Assembly: GCF_003112515.1 (NCBI RefSeq)
Contig: NZ_BEVZ01000010.1
Span: 1-64,000 of the forward strand
Direction of reading: 5' to 3'
Origin: Streptomyces fragilis
GTDB taxonomy: Bacteria; Actinomycetota; Actinomycetes; Streptomycetales; Streptomycetaceae
DNA: 64,000 nucleotides
Part shown: one piece after another, positions 17,166 through 27,080 of the stretch
How positions within the stretch are numbered: position 1 is the first letter of the stretch
Layout of the letters: each line of letters begins with the position of its first letter
Translations under genes and position numbers: made by a program
Notes under the pieces: generated by a model
The model's database searches: none
What the model was told of the DNA's origin: nothing
What the model saw: only the letters and a program-made list of their open reading frames with translations

Positions 17166-18360
17166 ACTCCTGTCGAGAGCAACGGAACTGGACGCCGCCG
17201 ACCCGCTGGCCGCGACGCGGTCGCGCTTCGTGCTGGACGACGTGACCTACCTGGACGGCAACTCCCTCGGCGCGCTCCCGGTGGGCGTCGCCGAGCGGAT
17301 GCAGGACGTCGTGCGGCGGCAGTGGGGCGAGCTGCGCATCCGCTCCTGGGAGGAGAGCGGCTGGTGGGACGCGCCCGAGCGGATCGGCGACCGGATCGCG
17401 CCCCTGGTGGGCGCTGCGCCCGGGCAGGTCGTGGTGGGCGACTCCACCTCGGTCAACGTCTTCAAGGCGCTCGTCGCGGCGGTCCGGATCGCCCGTGAGG
17501 GCGACGGCCCCGTCGAACGGGACGAGATCCTGGTCGACGCCACCACCTTCCCCACCGACGGGTACCTGGCCGGTTCCGCGGCGCGGATGACGGACTGCTC
17601 GCTGCGGCCGGTGCGTCCCGAGGACGTCCCGGCGGCCCTCGGCCCGCGGACCGCCGCGGTGCTGCTCAACCACGTCGACTACCGGGCCGGGCGGCTGCAC
17701 GACCTGCCCGGGCTGACCGCTGCCGTCCACGCGGCGGGCGCGGTGGCCGTCTGGGACCTCTGCCACAGCGCGGGCGCCCTGCCGGTGGACCTGGACGAGC
17801 ACGGCGTCGACCTGGCGGTCGGCTGCACGTACAAGTACCTCAACGGCGGCCCCGGCGCGCCGGCCTTCCTGTACGTCCGCCGCGACCTCCAGGAACGGTT
17901 CGACACGCCCCTGCCGGGGTGGAACTCGCACACCGACCCGTTCGGCATGCGTCCCGACTACGCCCCGGGCGAGGGCGCGGTGCGCGGCCGGGTCGGCACG
18001 CCGGAGATGCTGTCGCTGCTCGCGCTCGACGCGGCGCTGGACGTCTGGGAGGGCGTGGACGTCGCCGCGGTGCGGCGCAAGTCGCTGGAGCTGACGGACT
18101 TCTTCCTCGAGTGCGTCGCCGCGTACGTGCCCGAGGGGTCCGTGGAGTGCGTGACGCCGCTCGCCCACGGGGAGCGGGGGAGCCAGGTGTCCCTGCGGTG
18201 CGAGGGGGCCGGCGAGGTCATGCGTGAGCTGATCGCGCGCGGCGTGGTCGGCGACCACCGCCGGCCCGACATCCTCCGCTTCGGGTTCACCCCGCTCTAC
18301 GTCACCTTCTCCGACGCCGAGCGCGCGGCCCGGGTCCTCGCGGAGATCCTCCGCGGCTGA
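17158..18360 (+). CDS. kynU: kynureninase
   Basis: 400 aa PLP-dependent hydrolase that cleaves kynurenine to anthranilate and alanine. The fold-type I features are present: YLDGNSLGALP at the N-terminus, VVGDSTSVNVFKAL (phosphate binding), LLNHVDYRAGRLHD, WDLCHSAGALPVDL, and the PLP lysine in GCTYKYLNGGPGAPAF. The WNSHTDPFGM stretch is conserved in the family. The ATG overlaps the dioxygenase stop. Without kynurenine 3-monooxygenase nearby, the likely product is anthranilate rather than an NAD precursor. Confidence 0.97.
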   Translation: MSELLSRATELDAADPLAATRSRFVLDDVTYLDGNSLGALPVGVAERMQDVVRRQWGELRIRSWEESGWWDAPERIGDRIAPLVGAAPGQVVVGDSTSVNVFKALVAAVRIAREGDGPVERDEILVDATTFPTDGYLAGSAARMTDCSLRPVRPEDVPAALGPRTAAVLLNHVDYRAGRLHDLPGLTAAVHAAGAVAVWDLCHSAGALPVDLDEHGVDLAVGCTYKYLNGGPGAPAFLYVRRDLQERFDTPLPGWNSHTDPFGMRPDYAPGEGAVRGRVGTPEMLSLLALDAALDVWEGVDVAAVRRKSLELTDFFLECVAAYVPEGSVECVTPLAHGERGSQVSLRCEGAGEVMRELIARGVVGDHRRPDILRFGFTPLYVTFSDAERAARVLAEILRG

Positions 18361-18385
18361 CGCCCCTCGGCGGACGGCTCGCGCA

Positions 18386-18451
18386 CCGGCCCGCCGTCGT
18401 CCGCCCCACGGGACGACGGCGGCGGGCCGGTCCCGTGTCGTGGGACACGGG
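18386..18451. terminator. double hairpin between kynU and the kinase gene
   Basis: A 17-bp stem (18386-18402 with 18411-18430, 3-base bulge) is followed by an 8-bp stem CCCGTGTC/GACACGGG (about 18432-18451). It lies between convergent genes, so it is probably bidirectional. Confidence 0.7.
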
Positions 18452-18470
18452 GTGACGGCCTGCCGCGGGG

Positions 18471-20486
18471 TCAGTCCCGGGTGTAGGTGAGGCTTTCGCC
18501 GTCGGCCATGGTGCGGGTGAGGGAACCGCCCTCGACGGTGAGGGTGGAGGGGGCGCCGGCCGAGCAGGAGCTGAGCGGCTCGCCGTCGACGACCCGGGAC
18601 GGGCCGAGGCCGAGGACCCCGTCGCCGTCGGGGGCGTCGGTCAGCACGGCCTCGAAGACGCACCGGTAGGAGGAGGACGTGCCCTCCAGCGGCCCCTCGG
18701 CCACCAGGGTCAGCACCGGGTCGCCGACCTCGCCGCGGGTCAGCGTGACGTGACGGGGGTTCGACCCCGCGGCGTTCTCGATGACGGCGCTCCACTCCCC
18801 GAGGAACCGCTCGGGCACCGCGCCCGCTCCCGCGTCACCGGTGTCGTCATCGTCGTCGTTGCCGTCGTCGGCCGAGGTGGTCGGGGGCGGCCCGGACTTA
18901 CCGCCGGTCTCCGTGCCCGCCGTATCGGAGGAGCTGGTGCGGGTGTCCTTGTCCGCCCGGTCATGGGTGTCCTTGCCGCGCATCACGCCGTGGACCACCC
19001 CGCCGGCGATCAGCGCGACGACCAGCGTCGCCGCCGCGACCAGCACCGCGGTGCGGGTGCGGCCCCCGTCGTCCGGGGGCCCGGCGGGCGTCACCGCCGT
19101 CGCGCCCCAGGCCGGCTGCCCGAAGTGCCCGGCGGTGTGCCCGGGGACGTGGGGCCGGCCGTAACCCCCGCCGCCGTAACCCCCGTCGCCGTGCCCTGTG
19201 CTGCCGTGGCCTGTGCCGCCGTAACCCCCGCCGCCGTGCCCTGTGCTGCCGTGGCCTGTGCCGCCGTAACCCCCGCCGCCGTGGCCCGCGTCGCCGTGAC
19301 CGTGCCCGTGGCCCGCGCCGCCGTGGCCCGCGCCGCCGTGGCCCGCGCCGCCATGACCGGGCCCGGGCCCGGGCCCGTGTCCTTGGGCGGGGCCCTGGCC
19401 GTGGTCCGCGGTGAACGGGTGGGGCGCGCCGAAACCGGGCGGGAAGGCCGGGGCGGCGGCGGGGGGAACGGTGACGGGAGGCGCGGAGTGGGCCGCGGGA
19501 GCGGCGGGCGGCGGGGGCGTGCCGGGGTCCGTGACCACGGTGGGAGCCTCCTCCGGCCGCGGCCCGGGGTCCTCGACGTCCAGCAGCTCCGCCGCGTGCC
19601 GCCCCAGCTGGGCCACCAGCGCCGCCGGCAGCCACGGGTCACGGGTGCGGCCCGCGCCGAGGGTGGCCTGCTCGCCGCCCACCCTCGAGAGCACGTCCTC
19701 CAGGGAGGGGCGGGCCGCCGGGTCCTTGCGCAGGCACTCGCCGATCAGCCCGGTGAGCCCCTCCGGCACGCCCGTGAGGTCGGGCTCGTCCTGGGCGATG
19801 CGGTACATCAGGGCGTGCGGTCCGCTCTCCGCGTCGCCGAACGGGAGCCGCCCGGTCACCGCGTAGGCCAGCACCGAGCCCAGGCTGAAGACGTCCACCG
19901 CCGCCGTGATCCGCTCGCCCCGCACCTGCTCCGGGGCCATGAAACCGGGCGAGCCGACGACCGCGCCGGCCCGGGTCAGCCCGCTGTCGTCGGAGGTCTC
20001 CAGCGCCCGGGCGATGCCGAAGTCGATCACCCGGGGCCCGTCGATGGTGATCAGCACGTTGGACGGCTTGAGGTCCCGGTGGACCAGTCCCGCCGCGTGG
20101 ATGTCGCCGAGGGCCCGCGCGAGTCCGGCCGCCAGGATGCGCACCGTGCGCTCCGGCAGCGCCCCGTGGTCGCGGCCGACCACCCGCTCCAGCGACGGCC
20201 CGGCCACGTACCCCGTGGCCACCCACGGCACGGCGGCCTCGGTGTCGGCGTCGAGCACCGGCGCCGTCCAGTCCCCGCCGACCCGGCGCGCCGCGCGCAC
20301 CTCGTGGCGGAACCGGGCCCGGAACTCCTCACGCGCGGCGAGCTCGGCGCGCACCAGCTTCACGGCCACCGTGCGGCCCCGGTCCGACCTGGCCAGGAAC
20401 ACCTGCCCCATGCCGCCCACGCCCAGCCGGGCCAGCAGCCGGTAGGCCCCGATCCGCTCGGGGTCCCCCGCACCCAGCATCTCCAT
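18471..20486 (-). CDS. membrane Ser/Thr protein kinase (Hanks type)
   Basis: 671 aa. The kinase domain (1-265) has LGVGGMGQVFLA, VAVKLV, HRDLKPSN, DFGIARA and MAPEQVRGE. Then come a Pro-rich stretch, a Gly/His/Tyr repeat segment (about 380-450), one TM helix (about 475-500), a Thr/Ser/Asp-rich linker and an extracytoplasmic C-terminal domain (about 555-671) with several Cys. No PASTA repeats are present, so this is a sensor type other than PknB. The start has GGGGGAGG at good spacing. The His-rich juxtamembrane repeat is unusual and could bind metal; that is inference. Confidence 0.93.
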   Translation of the reverse strand: MEMLGAGDPERIGAYRLLARLGVGGMGQVFLARSDRGRTVAVKLVRAELAAREEFRARFRHEVRAARRVGGDWTAPVLDADTEAAVPWVATGYVAGPSLERVVGRDHGALPERTVRILAAGLARALGDIHAAGLVHRDLKPSNVLITIDGPRVIDFGIARALETSDDSGLTRAGAVVGSPGFMAPEQVRGERITAAVDVFSLGSVLAYAVTGRLPFGDAESGPHALMYRIAQDEPDLTGVPEGLTGLIGECLRKDPAARPSLEDVLSRVGGEQATLGAGRTRDPWLPAALVAQLGRHAAELLDVEDPGPRPEEAPTVVTDPGTPPPPAAPAAHSAPPVTVPPAAAPAFPPGFGAPHPFTADHGQGPAQGHGPGPGPGHGGAGHGGAGHGGAGHGHGHGDAGHGGGGYGGTGHGSTGHGGGGYGGTGHGSTGHGDGGYGGGGYGRPHVPGHTAGHFGQPAWGATAVTPAGPPDDGGRTRTAVLVAAATLVVALIAGGVVHGVMRGKDTHDRADKDTRTSSSDTAGTETGGKSGPPPTTSADDGNDDDDDTGDAGAGAVPERFLGEWSAVIENAAGSNPRHVTLTRGEVGDPVLTLVAEGPLEGTSSSYRCVFEAVLTDAPDGDGVLGLGPSRVVDGEPLSSCSAGAPSTLTVEGGSLTRTMADGESLTYTRD
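19176..19265. repeat. 45-bp coding tandem repeat in the kinase gene
   Basis: Two adjacent near-identical 45-bp units encode 15-residue GGTGHGSTGHGGGGY-type repeats. Flanking shorter GHGGA repeats extend the low-complexity region to about 19150-19355. Confidence 0.85.
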
Positions 20487-20774
20487 CGCGCCGTCCTCCC
20501 CCTGGACCGGTCACCGCGCCCCCCGCGGTCCCCACAGCTCAACCTCCGAAGGGTATCGGCGGATTTCCCGGTGAGTGCCACGAGGGGGCCACGCCTCGGC
20601 AACAGGACCGTGCCTCGGCGAGGGCCGGCGGGCGGGCCGTCCCCGCGTCCGGGCGGCCCCGCCCGCGTCCGCCCCGCGTCCGCCCCGTGACCGTCACGAG
20701 GCTGTTTTCCGCCACGCTGGTTAAGGTGACCGCGAGGTAGTGGACATGAGGCGTACCAGGGAGGGAGAGCGCCG

Positions 20775-21524
20775 ATGGGAACGACCGGCGTCCCCGGCCC
20801 CGTGACCCGCAGCACGCTGCGCCAGCAGATCGCCGAGGCACTGCGCGACGAGGTGCTGGCGGGGCGGCTGCATCCGGGCCAGGAGTTCACGGTGAAGGAG
20901 ATCGCCGAGCAGTACGGCGTCTCCGCCACGCCGGTCCGCGAGGCGCTGGTCGACCTGTCCGCGCAGGAACTGCTGGAGGCGGTGCAGCACCGCGGGTTCC
21001 GGGTGCGGGCCTTCAGCGTCGAGGACTTCCGGTACATCGTCCAGGCCCGCGCGCTGATCTCCGACGGCATGTTCCTGCGGCTGGCGGCGCGGTCCGGCTC
21101 CGACGGCCCGGGCTTCCCCGACACGGCGGAGACCGCCTCGCTCGTGGCGGTGCGGCGGCGCGGCGAGGAGTGCCAGCGGGCCGCACACTCGGGCGAGTTG
21201 TCCGTGCTGATCGGCTACGACCTGCGGTACTGGCGGGAGTTGAGCGGTCTCTTCGGCAACCCGTACCTGACGGACTTCCTGCACCGGTTGCGCGTGCAGG
21301 CCTGGGTGTGCACGGTGCAGCACCTGCGGCGGCTCGCCGACCTGAGGGCCCACATGTGGGCCGGCCACACCGCCCTGGTGGACGCGCTGGTGCGCGGGGA
21401 CGCCGCGGAGTCGCAGCGGCTCGTCGCGGAGAGCAACACCTTCTCGCTGGACCTGGTGGAGCGCCTCACCGCCTCGTACTCCGCCGACGGCTCGCGGAAC
21501 CCGGGCCGCGGACAGGGCGGATAG
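20775..21524 (+). CDS. GntR-family transcriptional regulator (FCD type)
   Basis: 249 aa. The N-terminal winged helix (about 10-75) contains LRQQIAEALRDEVLAGRL, EIAEQYGVSATPVREALVDLS and QHRGFRVRAF, the standard GntR signature. The C-terminal helical ligand domain (about 85-235) resembles FCD domains; metal-ligand-type residues are scattered (D, H in HMWAGHTALVDALVRGD). Genes on either side do not form an operon with it, so its target is unclear. Start ATG 20775 follows GAGGGAG. Confidence 0.92.
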   Translation: MGTTGVPGPVTRSTLRQQIAEALRDEVLAGRLHPGQEFTVKEIAEQYGVSATPVREALVDLSAQELLEAVQHRGFRVRAFSVEDFRYIVQARALISDGMFLRLAARSGSDGPGFPDTAETASLVAVRRRGEECQRAAHSGELSVLIGYDLRYWRELSGLFGNPYLTDFLHRLRVQAWVCTVQHLRRLADLRAHMWAGHTALVDALVRGDAAESQRLVAESNTFSLDLVERLTASYSADGSRNPGRGQGG

Positions 21525-21534
21525 CGGCGGAGGC

Positions 21535-21572
21535 GGGTTGGGCCCCCGCTCACGGGTTGAGCCCCCGCTCAC
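21535..21572. repeat. 19-bp direct repeat 3' of the GntR gene
   Basis: GGGTTGGGCCCCCGCTCAC is followed directly by GGGTTGAGCCCCCGCTCAC, beginning 11 bp after the GntR stop codon. Confidence 0.85.
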
Positions 21573-21653
21573 GGGGGACCACTCCTGCACGGGCCCCACC
21601 GGTCCCGCACCCACTACGCTTCCCCTTCCACCCTTGACCCGAGGAGTCGTCCT

Positions 21654-22304
21654 TTGGCCTGTGACCTGTGGCTGGTCCCGCTCGTCGACGTGTTGTGCCA
21701 CACCCCGGACAACCCCTTCGCCGAGGAACTCGCCGTCTACGACCGGGCGTTGATGGCCATCGGTGCGCAGCCGGTGCCGATCCACCAGTACACGCCGGGG
21801 GTCACGGGCGACGTCGCCCCGGTCGCCGGCTTCGACTACGAGGCGCTGCACTTCCTGCGCCGGGTCTACCTGCTCCAGGCCTGCGGGCTGCCGGTCACGC
21901 CGGTCGACGAACTCGGCGGCGACTACGAACAGTTGCTGGAGATGTTCGAGACCACGGCGCAGCAGTCCCACCTGGTCTGGCACTACGACCACGCCGGCGC
22001 GTACCTGCCGGTGGACTTCCCGTACCCGCTGGTCAACGACGAACTGCTGGAGGGCGGCGGACCGCTCGGGTCCTCGCACGGGCTGCTGCGCGACCTGGAG
22101 TTCGTCGCGCCGGCCCTGGGGATCGACCCCGCCAACCCGCCCGCCGCCCCGGCGCCGCCGTCCGCCCCCACCGAGCTGGAGCAGCCGGCCGACCCCGCGC
22201 CGTACGACCCGAGCCCGTTCGCCCGGGAACGCCACGTGTGGCTGGGGCTGCACGCGGCGGCGATCCGCAGCCTGGGCCAGGGCTCGATGATCGTCTTCAG
22301 CTGA
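21654..22304 (+). CDS. conserved hypothetical protein, TTG start
   Basis: 216 aa soluble protein. I recognise the N-terminus ACDLWLVPLVDVLCHTPDNPFAEELA as conserved in Streptomyces but know no function. The body is acidic and aromatic-rich (DYEALHFLRRVYLLQACG, VWHYDHAGAYLPVDFPYPL), with a Pro/Ala-rich linker near 165-190. The start is a TTG at 21654, with GAGGAG 7 bases upstream; no ATG or GTG exists before the conserved sequence. CACTACGCT about 40 bp upstream could hold a -10. It is monocistronic and convergent with the next gene. Confidence 0.85.
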   Translation: MACDLWLVPLVDVLCHTPDNPFAEELAVYDRALMAIGAQPVPIHQYTPGVTGDVAPVAGFDYEALHFLRRVYLLQACGLPVTPVDELGGDYEQLLEMFETTAQQSHLVWHYDHAGAYLPVDFPYPLVNDELLEGGGPLGSSHGLLRDLEFVAPALGIDPANPPAAPAPPSAPTELEQPADPAPYDPSPFARERHVWLGLHAAAIRSLGQGSMIVFS

Positions 22305-22395
22305 CGCCCGGTTGGCCGCCGGCTGCCGGCGGCCCGCCCTCCCGGCGCCGTGGGGCCACCGCACCGACGCCGTCGCGCCACCGCCGTGGGGTGGG

Positions 22396-23271
22396 TCACC
22401 GCGGCTCCGGGGGGCGCTGACGCGGCATGTTGGGCCGGGGCGCGGCCAGGGAGAAGCGGCCCGCGCCGCCCACCGGGACGGCCACCTCGCTGCGGCCCCC
22501 GTCGGCGGCGCCCCGGGCCGCCGCGGGGACGTCGCCCCGCCGGAACTCGCCCATCCAGTCCGCCGTCTCGGCCCGCACCAGTTCCGTGACGTCCTCGGAG
22601 AACCTCCGCAGCACCCCCAGGCACCGCTCCGCCGCGTCGCCGGCCGTGCCCTCCGTGGGGCCCAGCACCTCGCGCACGTTCTCCGAGGCCCAGTCGAACT
22701 GCAGGGCCTGCAGCCGCCGCTGCACCGCCTGCGCCGTGGCCATGTCCCGCATCCAGCCCGAGGTCACCCCGAAGAAGCGGTCCGCGCTCACGCAGGCGAG
22801 GGACAGCAGCAGCGACAGGTACCCCCAGGGGGCCGCGCCGTCCATCACCTCGGCGAGGTCCAGCAGCGGGAGCCCCGCCGCGAGCACCGCCCCCGTGGCC
22901 GCGCCGCCGCGCAGCGCCCGGGCCGCGCGCCGCTTCCAGATCCGGTCGGCGAGGTACCAGGCGGAGGTCTCCAGCGCGCACCGCTCGACCCACCGGTACA
23001 GCTCGTCCAGCCGCCGGGCCGGTACCTCCCAGTCGCCCTGCGGGAAGGGCCGCCCCAGCAGGTCCCCCGGCAGGCCCGGCGCCCCCGGCGCACCGGGCCT
23101 GCCCGGACCGGCGCGCCCGACGCCCGTCCGGCCGCCGGTGCGCGCCCCGCCGGTCCGGGCGCCGGCCGGCCGTCCGCCCGCGCCCGACGGCGCGTCGGAC
23201 CGTCCGCCCTCACGCGACGGCGACGGCGGCGGTTCCTCGGACCCGCTCTCCGGCATCTCCGGCTGACTCAC
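22396..23271 (-). CDS. SLATT-type two-TM membrane protein
   Basis: 291 aa. The N-terminal 60 residues are Pro/Gly/Arg-rich and disordered. They are followed by PARRLDELYRWVERCALE, two TM helices (about 110-130 and 140-160) and the conserved tail ADRFFGVTSGWMRDMATAQ with a long helical region to about 245. This matches my recollection of Streptomyces SLATT-domain proteins. Elsewhere, SLATT domains are pore-forming effectors paired with nucleotide-signal systems; here no cyclase or SLOG partner is adjacent. Start GTG 23271 was chosen for GGGGAG 7 bases upstream; ATG 23256 lacks a good site. Confidence 0.8.
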   Translation of the reverse strand: MSQPEMPESGSEEPPPSPSREGGRSDAPSGAGGRPAGARTGGARTGGRTGVGRAGPGRPGAPGAPGLPGDLLGRPFPQGDWEVPARRLDELYRWVERCALETSAWYLADRIWKRRAARALRGGAATGAVLAAGLPLLDLAEVMDGAAPWGYLSLLLSLACVSADRFFGVTSGWMRDMATAQAVQRRLQALQFDWASENVREVLGPTEGTAGDAAERCLGVLRRFSEDVTELVRAETADWMGEFRRGDVPAAARGAADGGRSEVAVPVGGAGRFSLAAPRPNMPRQRPPEPR

Positions 23272-23744
23272 CCGGCTACTCCCCAAACACCTGTAAACGA
23301 TCACTGCCGACTCGCCCGGCGGGCGCCTGCCCGCGCCCGCCGTCGCCGCCCCCGCGGTCCGGGCCACGGCCGGCCTCCGGCCGCGTGACCGGATCCGGCA
23401 CCCCGTCGGCACTCTGCGTGACGCGGTGATCACGTGGCGTGCTCCGCGTGTCGGCACCCTTCCTACCCCCCAACGAGTGGCACAGGCAGCGGTTTGAACC
23501 ACGGATCCGCCCGTAAGTGGCCTTTCAACAGGCGCAGGACCCTCGACACGCTCACCCGAAAGTGTGACGGAGCGGCCATCGCGTCGACCGCGTAGGCTCG
23601 TGCAAGAGGGGTGAATCTTTCCGCCTTCTCAGGACAGACGTGTCCGTGACGTATCGACGCGTCGGCTTTTCGTCGTGTCGCCGTGTCGCAACCGTCGTGC
23701 CCGGCGCGGACCGCGCCGGCCCAGCGAGCTCAGGGAGCTGAATC
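23272..23744. other. intergenic region between SLATT gene and ybaB
   Basis: 473 bp without a supportable gene. I looked for a signal recognition particle RNA, sometimes found near ybaB-recR, and did not see its conserved loop. TAGGCT (about 23595) is a plausible -10 for the ybaB promoter. Two hairpins lie just before ybaB: CCGGCGCG/CGCGCCGG (23701-23719) and AGCTC/GAGCT (23727-23739), the latter covering the GGGAG ribosome binding site. Confidence 0.6.
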
Positions 23745-24089
23745 GTGTTTCCCGGTGGTGGCCAGCCGAACATGCAGCAGTTGCTGCAGCAGGCCCAGAA
23801 GATGCAGCAGGACCTGGCCCGCGCCCAGGAGGAACTGGCGAACACGGAGGTCGAGGGTCAGGCGGGCGGCGGCCTGGTGCGGGCCACCGTCACCGGCTCC
23901 GGCGAGCTGCGCGCCCTGGTGATCGACCCCAAGGCGGTGGACCCGGAGGACACCGAGACCCTCGCCGACCTGGTGGTCGCCGCGGTGAAGGCCGCCAACG
24001 ACAACGCCCAGGAGCTGCAGTCCCGCAAGCTGGGTCCGCTGGCCGAGGGGCTGGGCGGCGGCAGCGGTATCCCGGGTCTGCCTTTCTGA
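23745..24089 (+). CDS. YbaB/EbfC family nucleoid-associated protein
   Basis: 114 aa dimeric DNA-binding protein of the YbaB/EbfC family. The N-terminal helix (GGQPNMQQLLQQAQKMQQDL) and the core GGGLVRATVTGSGELRALVIDP are intact. The family is typically encoded directly upstream of recR, as here (70 bp gap). Start GTG 23745 has GGGAG upstream, which can be sequestered in a small AGCTC-AGG-GAGCT hairpin. Confidence 0.95.
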   Translation: MFPGGGQPNMQQLLQQAQKMQQDLARAQEELANTEVEGQAGGGLVRATVTGSGELRALVIDPKAVDPEDTETLADLVVAAVKAANDNAQELQSRKLGPLAEGLGGGSGIPGLPF

Positions 24090-24159
24090 CCCGGGGGGCG
24101 GCGACTACCGTACGCAGAGGGCGGCTCCGCCGGGAGCCCCGAGGAAGGCAGGCAGGGCG

Positions 24160-24759
24160 TTGTACGAGGGCGTGGTCCAGGACCTGATCGACGAGCTGGG
24201 AAGACTCCCCGGCGTCGGTCCCAAGAGCGCGCAGCGCATCGCCTTCCACATCCTGCAGGCCGAGCCGACGGACGTCCGCCGGCTCGCCCAGGCCCTCATG
24301 GAGGTCAAGGCCAAGGTCCGCTTCTGCGTCACCTGCGGGAACGTCGCGCAGGAGGAGCAGTGCGCGGTCTGCCGCGACCCCCGGCGCGACCTCGCCGTCA
24401 TCTGCGTGGTGGAGGAGCCCAAGGACGTGGTGGCGATCGAGCGGACCCGTGAGTTCCGCGGCCGCTACCACGTGCTGGGCGGAGCCATCAGCCCCATCGA
24501 GGGGGTCGGCCCCGACGACCTGCGGATCCGGGAGCTGCTCGCGCGGCTCGCCGACGGCAGCGTCACGGAGCTGATCCTCGCCACCGACCCCAACCTGGAG
24601 GGCGAGGCCACGGCGACGTACCTCGCCCGCATGATCAAGCCCATGGGCCTCAGGGTCACCCGCCTGGCCAGCGGCCTCCCGGTGGGCGGCGACCTGGAGT
24701 ACGCGGACGAGGTCACCCTCGGCCGCGCCTTCGAGGGGAGACGACTCCTAGATGTCTGA
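24160..24759 (+). CDS. recR: recombination mediator protein RecR
   Basis: 199 aa, full length. RecR works with RecF/RecO to load RecA at gaps. Seen: N-terminal HhH LGRLPGVGPKSAQRIAFHIL, zinc finger CVTCGNVAQEEQCAVC (Cys pairs at about 57/60 and 69/72), TOPRIM domain VICVVEEPKDVVAIE and ILATDPNLEGEATATYL, and the Walker-like C-terminal region. The start is TTG 24160, with GAGGAAGG upstream and the family N-terminus YEGVVQDLIDELG immediately after. The next gene overlaps its end by 8 bases. Confidence 0.97.
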   Translation: MYEGVVQDLIDELGRLPGVGPKSAQRIAFHILQAEPTDVRRLAQALMEVKAKVRFCVTCGNVAQEEQCAVCRDPRRDLAVICVVEEPKDVVAIERTREFRGRYHVLGGAISPIEGVGPDDLRIRELLARLADGSVTELILATDPNLEGEATATYLARMIKPMGLRVTRLASGLPVGGDLEYADEVTLGRAFEGRRLLDV

Positions 24760-25411
24760 CGCAACGCTGCATTCCAGCGCGATGGATCCGAGCGACTTCG
24801 CGGTCCAGATCGCCGACCAGGTCGAGAGCTTCCTGGTCGCGGTCACCGAGGTCGCGCGGGGCGACGAGCCCGACTCGGCGGTCCCCTTCCTCCTGCTGGA
24901 GGTCTCCCAGCTGCTGCTGGCCGGCGGCCGCCTCGGCGCGCACGAGGACATCGTGCCGGACGAGCGCTACGAGCCCGACCTGGGCCCCGAGCCCGACGTC
25001 GACGAGCTGCGCGAGCGGCTGGCGGAGATGCTGGACCCGGTCGACGTCTACTCCGAGGTGTTCGACCCGTACCAGCCGCGCCGCGCGCCGGTCCCGGCCC
25101 GGATCTCCGACGACCTCGCCGGAGTCATCACCGACCTCCGCCACGGCATGGCGCACTACCGCGCCGGCCGGGTGACCGAGGCGCTGTGGTGGTGGCAGTT
25201 CTCGTACCTCTCCAACTGGGGCGCGATGGCCTCGGGGGCCCTGCGGGCCCTGCAGTCCGTGGTCGCGCACGTCCGGCTCAACCAGCCCCTGGAGGCGCTG
25301 GACGGACTGGACACCGACGAGCACCTCGAGGAGGAGGCGCTGGCGGAGGCCGCGGGCGAGGTCATGTTCCAGGAGATCGCCGGCCCGCTGGGCCTGCGCC
25401 GCGTGAAGTGA
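24752..25411 (+). CDS. DUF5063 domain protein
   Basis: 219 aa acidic, helical, soluble protein that I recognise as DUF5063, conserved beside recR in actinobacteria. Visible conserved stretches: FAVQIADQVESFLVAVTEVARG, LLLEVSQLLLAGGRLGA and GMAHYRAGRVTEALWWWQFSYLSNWG. The start overlaps the recR stop by 8 bases, so expression is coupled. Function is unknown, though context hints at a DNA-repair link. A 21-bp tandem repeat begins right after the stop. Confidence 0.88.
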   Translation: MSDATLHSSAMDPSDFAVQIADQVESFLVAVTEVARGDEPDSAVPFLLLEVSQLLLAGGRLGAHEDIVPDERYEPDLGPEPDVDELRERLAEMLDPVDVYSEVFDPYQPRRAPVPARISDDLAGVITDLRHGMAHYRAGRVTEALWWWQFSYLSNWGAMASGALRALQSVVAHVRLNQPLEALDGLDTDEHLEEEALAEAAGEVMFQEIAGPLGLRRVK

Positions 25412-25420
25412 GCCGCGCGG

Positions 25421-25483
25421 CGCACGAGGTGAATCGCACGGCGCACGAGGTGAATCGCACGGCGCACGAGGTGGGCCGCGCGG
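25421..25483. repeat. 21-bp tandem repeat 3' of DUF5063
   Basis: Copies at 25421-25441 and 25442-25462 are identical (core CGCACGAGGTGAATCGCACG). A third at 25463-25483 is diverged, and weaker copies overlap the stop and continue to about 25525. Read in one plus frame the unit gives AHEVNRT, but no start or ribosome binding site supports translation. Confidence 0.9.
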
Positions 25484-25738
25484 CGGTGTGAACGGAGCCG
25501 CGCGGCACGTGAGGTGAGCCATACGGCCTGCTCAGGGGTTTACCGTCACCCGTCCGGGGGAGGCGCGCCCCGGCCGGGGCGGTGCGGGAGCCGCCCCGGT
25601 CACCTGCGGGCGGCGGCACACGAACGGGACATCTCATCATCCGGTTGACCGGATGGGATTTTCAGCCGCTCGTTAGACTGAATCGACCGCCGCACACCTG
25701 TGCGCGCGGCTAGAGACGGAAGCGAGCGAGGAGCGCAC

Positions 25739-27016
<1,278 letters not shown>

Positions 27017-27038
27017 CGCTGCGTCCTCGCTGGAACCG

Positions 27039-27080
27039 GGGCCCCGTTTTCCTCGTCCTTGGGTGAGGAAAGGGGGGCCT
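27039..27080 (+). terminator. terminator after ask
   Basis: Stem GGCCCC..TTTCCTC with GAGGAAA..GGGGCC separated by an 8-9 base loop, starting about 22 bp past the ask stop. Confidence 0.65.

Noticed and set aside
23272..23744. Possible 4.5S signal recognition particle RNA next to ybaB-recR
   Set aside because: Neither the GGAAGC-type loops nor a long complementary stem is present on either strand.
25421..25483. Coding extension of DUF5063 or a CRISPR-like repeat
   Set aside because: The stop codon is upstream and in frame; units are contiguous without spacers, so it is a plain tandem repeat.
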